The position numbers were made by a program, and so were the translations under genes. DNA of 28,009 nucleotides from Pilasporangium apinafurcum (Eukaryota; Oomycota; Peronosporomycetes; Pythiales; Pythiaceae): NCBI GenBank assembly GCA_001600495.1, contig BCKE01000118.1, positions 1 through 28,009 of the forward strand, in the 5' to 3' direction. How positions within the stretch are numbered: the stretch's first letter is position 1; each line of letters starts with the position of its first letter. The notes beneath the pieces are model-generated. The model saw only the letters and a list, made by a program, of their open reading frames with translations. It had not been told where the DNA came from and did no database searches. Positions 27,712 through 28,009 of this stretch are shown in pieces.

Positions 27712-28009
27712 TGTATAGGCCATGTAAGTGCACAAAAAACCTACACAGTCAGAGGCTAATCGTTGCAAAATGAAATACATTTGTAAATACAGCCTCCATT
27801 TCTAATAATATATATTTTGAGCGCTTATTGGGTGGAAGCCTCTATACTATAATTCAGCTAAAATGTTGAACGCTAACCAATGATGGTGCATGCGTTGGAG
27901 ATGCCTCCAGTACACCATTGCTTTAAACACTCTTGCCATCCAACACTAGCAAGTGGTTATAGCCACGTGGTCATGAATCACAAACTGCCATCAGTCAAGA
28001 ACAGCAGAT
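27712..28009. other. Right flank, nothing recognised
   Basis: About 300 bp beyond the transposon. It contains short GCCTCCA/GCCTCTA-like motifs and an AT-rich patch but no frame, RNA or repeat that I can support. Confidence 0.4.

Noticed and set aside
1-28009. CRISPR arrays, bacterial operons or ribosomal RNA
   Set aside because: No regularly spaced direct repeats with unique spacers, no Shine-Dalgarno-led gene strings and no rRNA-like sequence; spliceosomal introns throughout make the DNA eukaryotic.

Overview
The window is eukaryotic nuclear DNA: compact, intron-rich and gene-dense. Nearly all introns are 36-90 nt, and neighbouring genes are 70-400 bp apart. A CCDC17-like flagellar-type protein, an HCF101-type iron-sulfur protein with a mitochondrial-looking leader, short introns and a Tc1-type transposon together suggest a flagellated stramenopile. 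A small-genome oomycete such as Albugo fits best, but that is inference from style and gene content. No marker gene settles it.

Layout. 1-5.3 kb (minus strand): a PH-domain protein, a CDC14 dual-specificity phosphatase, a possible small secreted ORF on the opposite strand, and a 13-exon HCF101-like P-loop Fe-S carrier. 5.5-15.8 kb (plus strand): a 20-exon, about 1457-residue CCDC17-like coiled-coil/C2-like protein, a small two-helix membrane protein, CPSF2/CPSF100 (11 exons), and mitochondrial bL25. 16.0-24.3 kb (alternating strands, so convergent and divergent pairs): an HMG-box plus histone-fold fusion (minus), an Msp1/ATAD1 AAA ATPase (plus), a TruB-type pseudouridine synthase (minus), topoisomerase III alpha with four GRF zinc fingers (plus), and an unrecognised acidic helical protein (minus). 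24.6-27.7 kb: one Tc1/mariner element of the IR/DR type with TA target duplications. Its DD34E transposase carries one in-frame stop. It has been invaded twice, by a 339-bp solo-LTR-like sequence (5-bp duplication) and by a 207-bp TA-flanked insert.

How it fits together. The genes are mostly housekeeping: RNA 3'-end processing, mitochondrial translation, Fe-S assembly, tail-anchored protein quality control, tRNA modification, DNA decatenation/repair and mitotic exit. There is no operon logic. Several divergent pairs share 150-220 bp promoters that contain repeated CCAAT boxes. The topoisomerase III and HMG/histone-fold genes each have an E2F-like ATTGGCG site just upstream of their start codons.

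Exon models were built by hand from reading-frame continuity, splice dinucleotides and family conservation. Three introns need non-GT donors: two GC-AG and one GA-AG.
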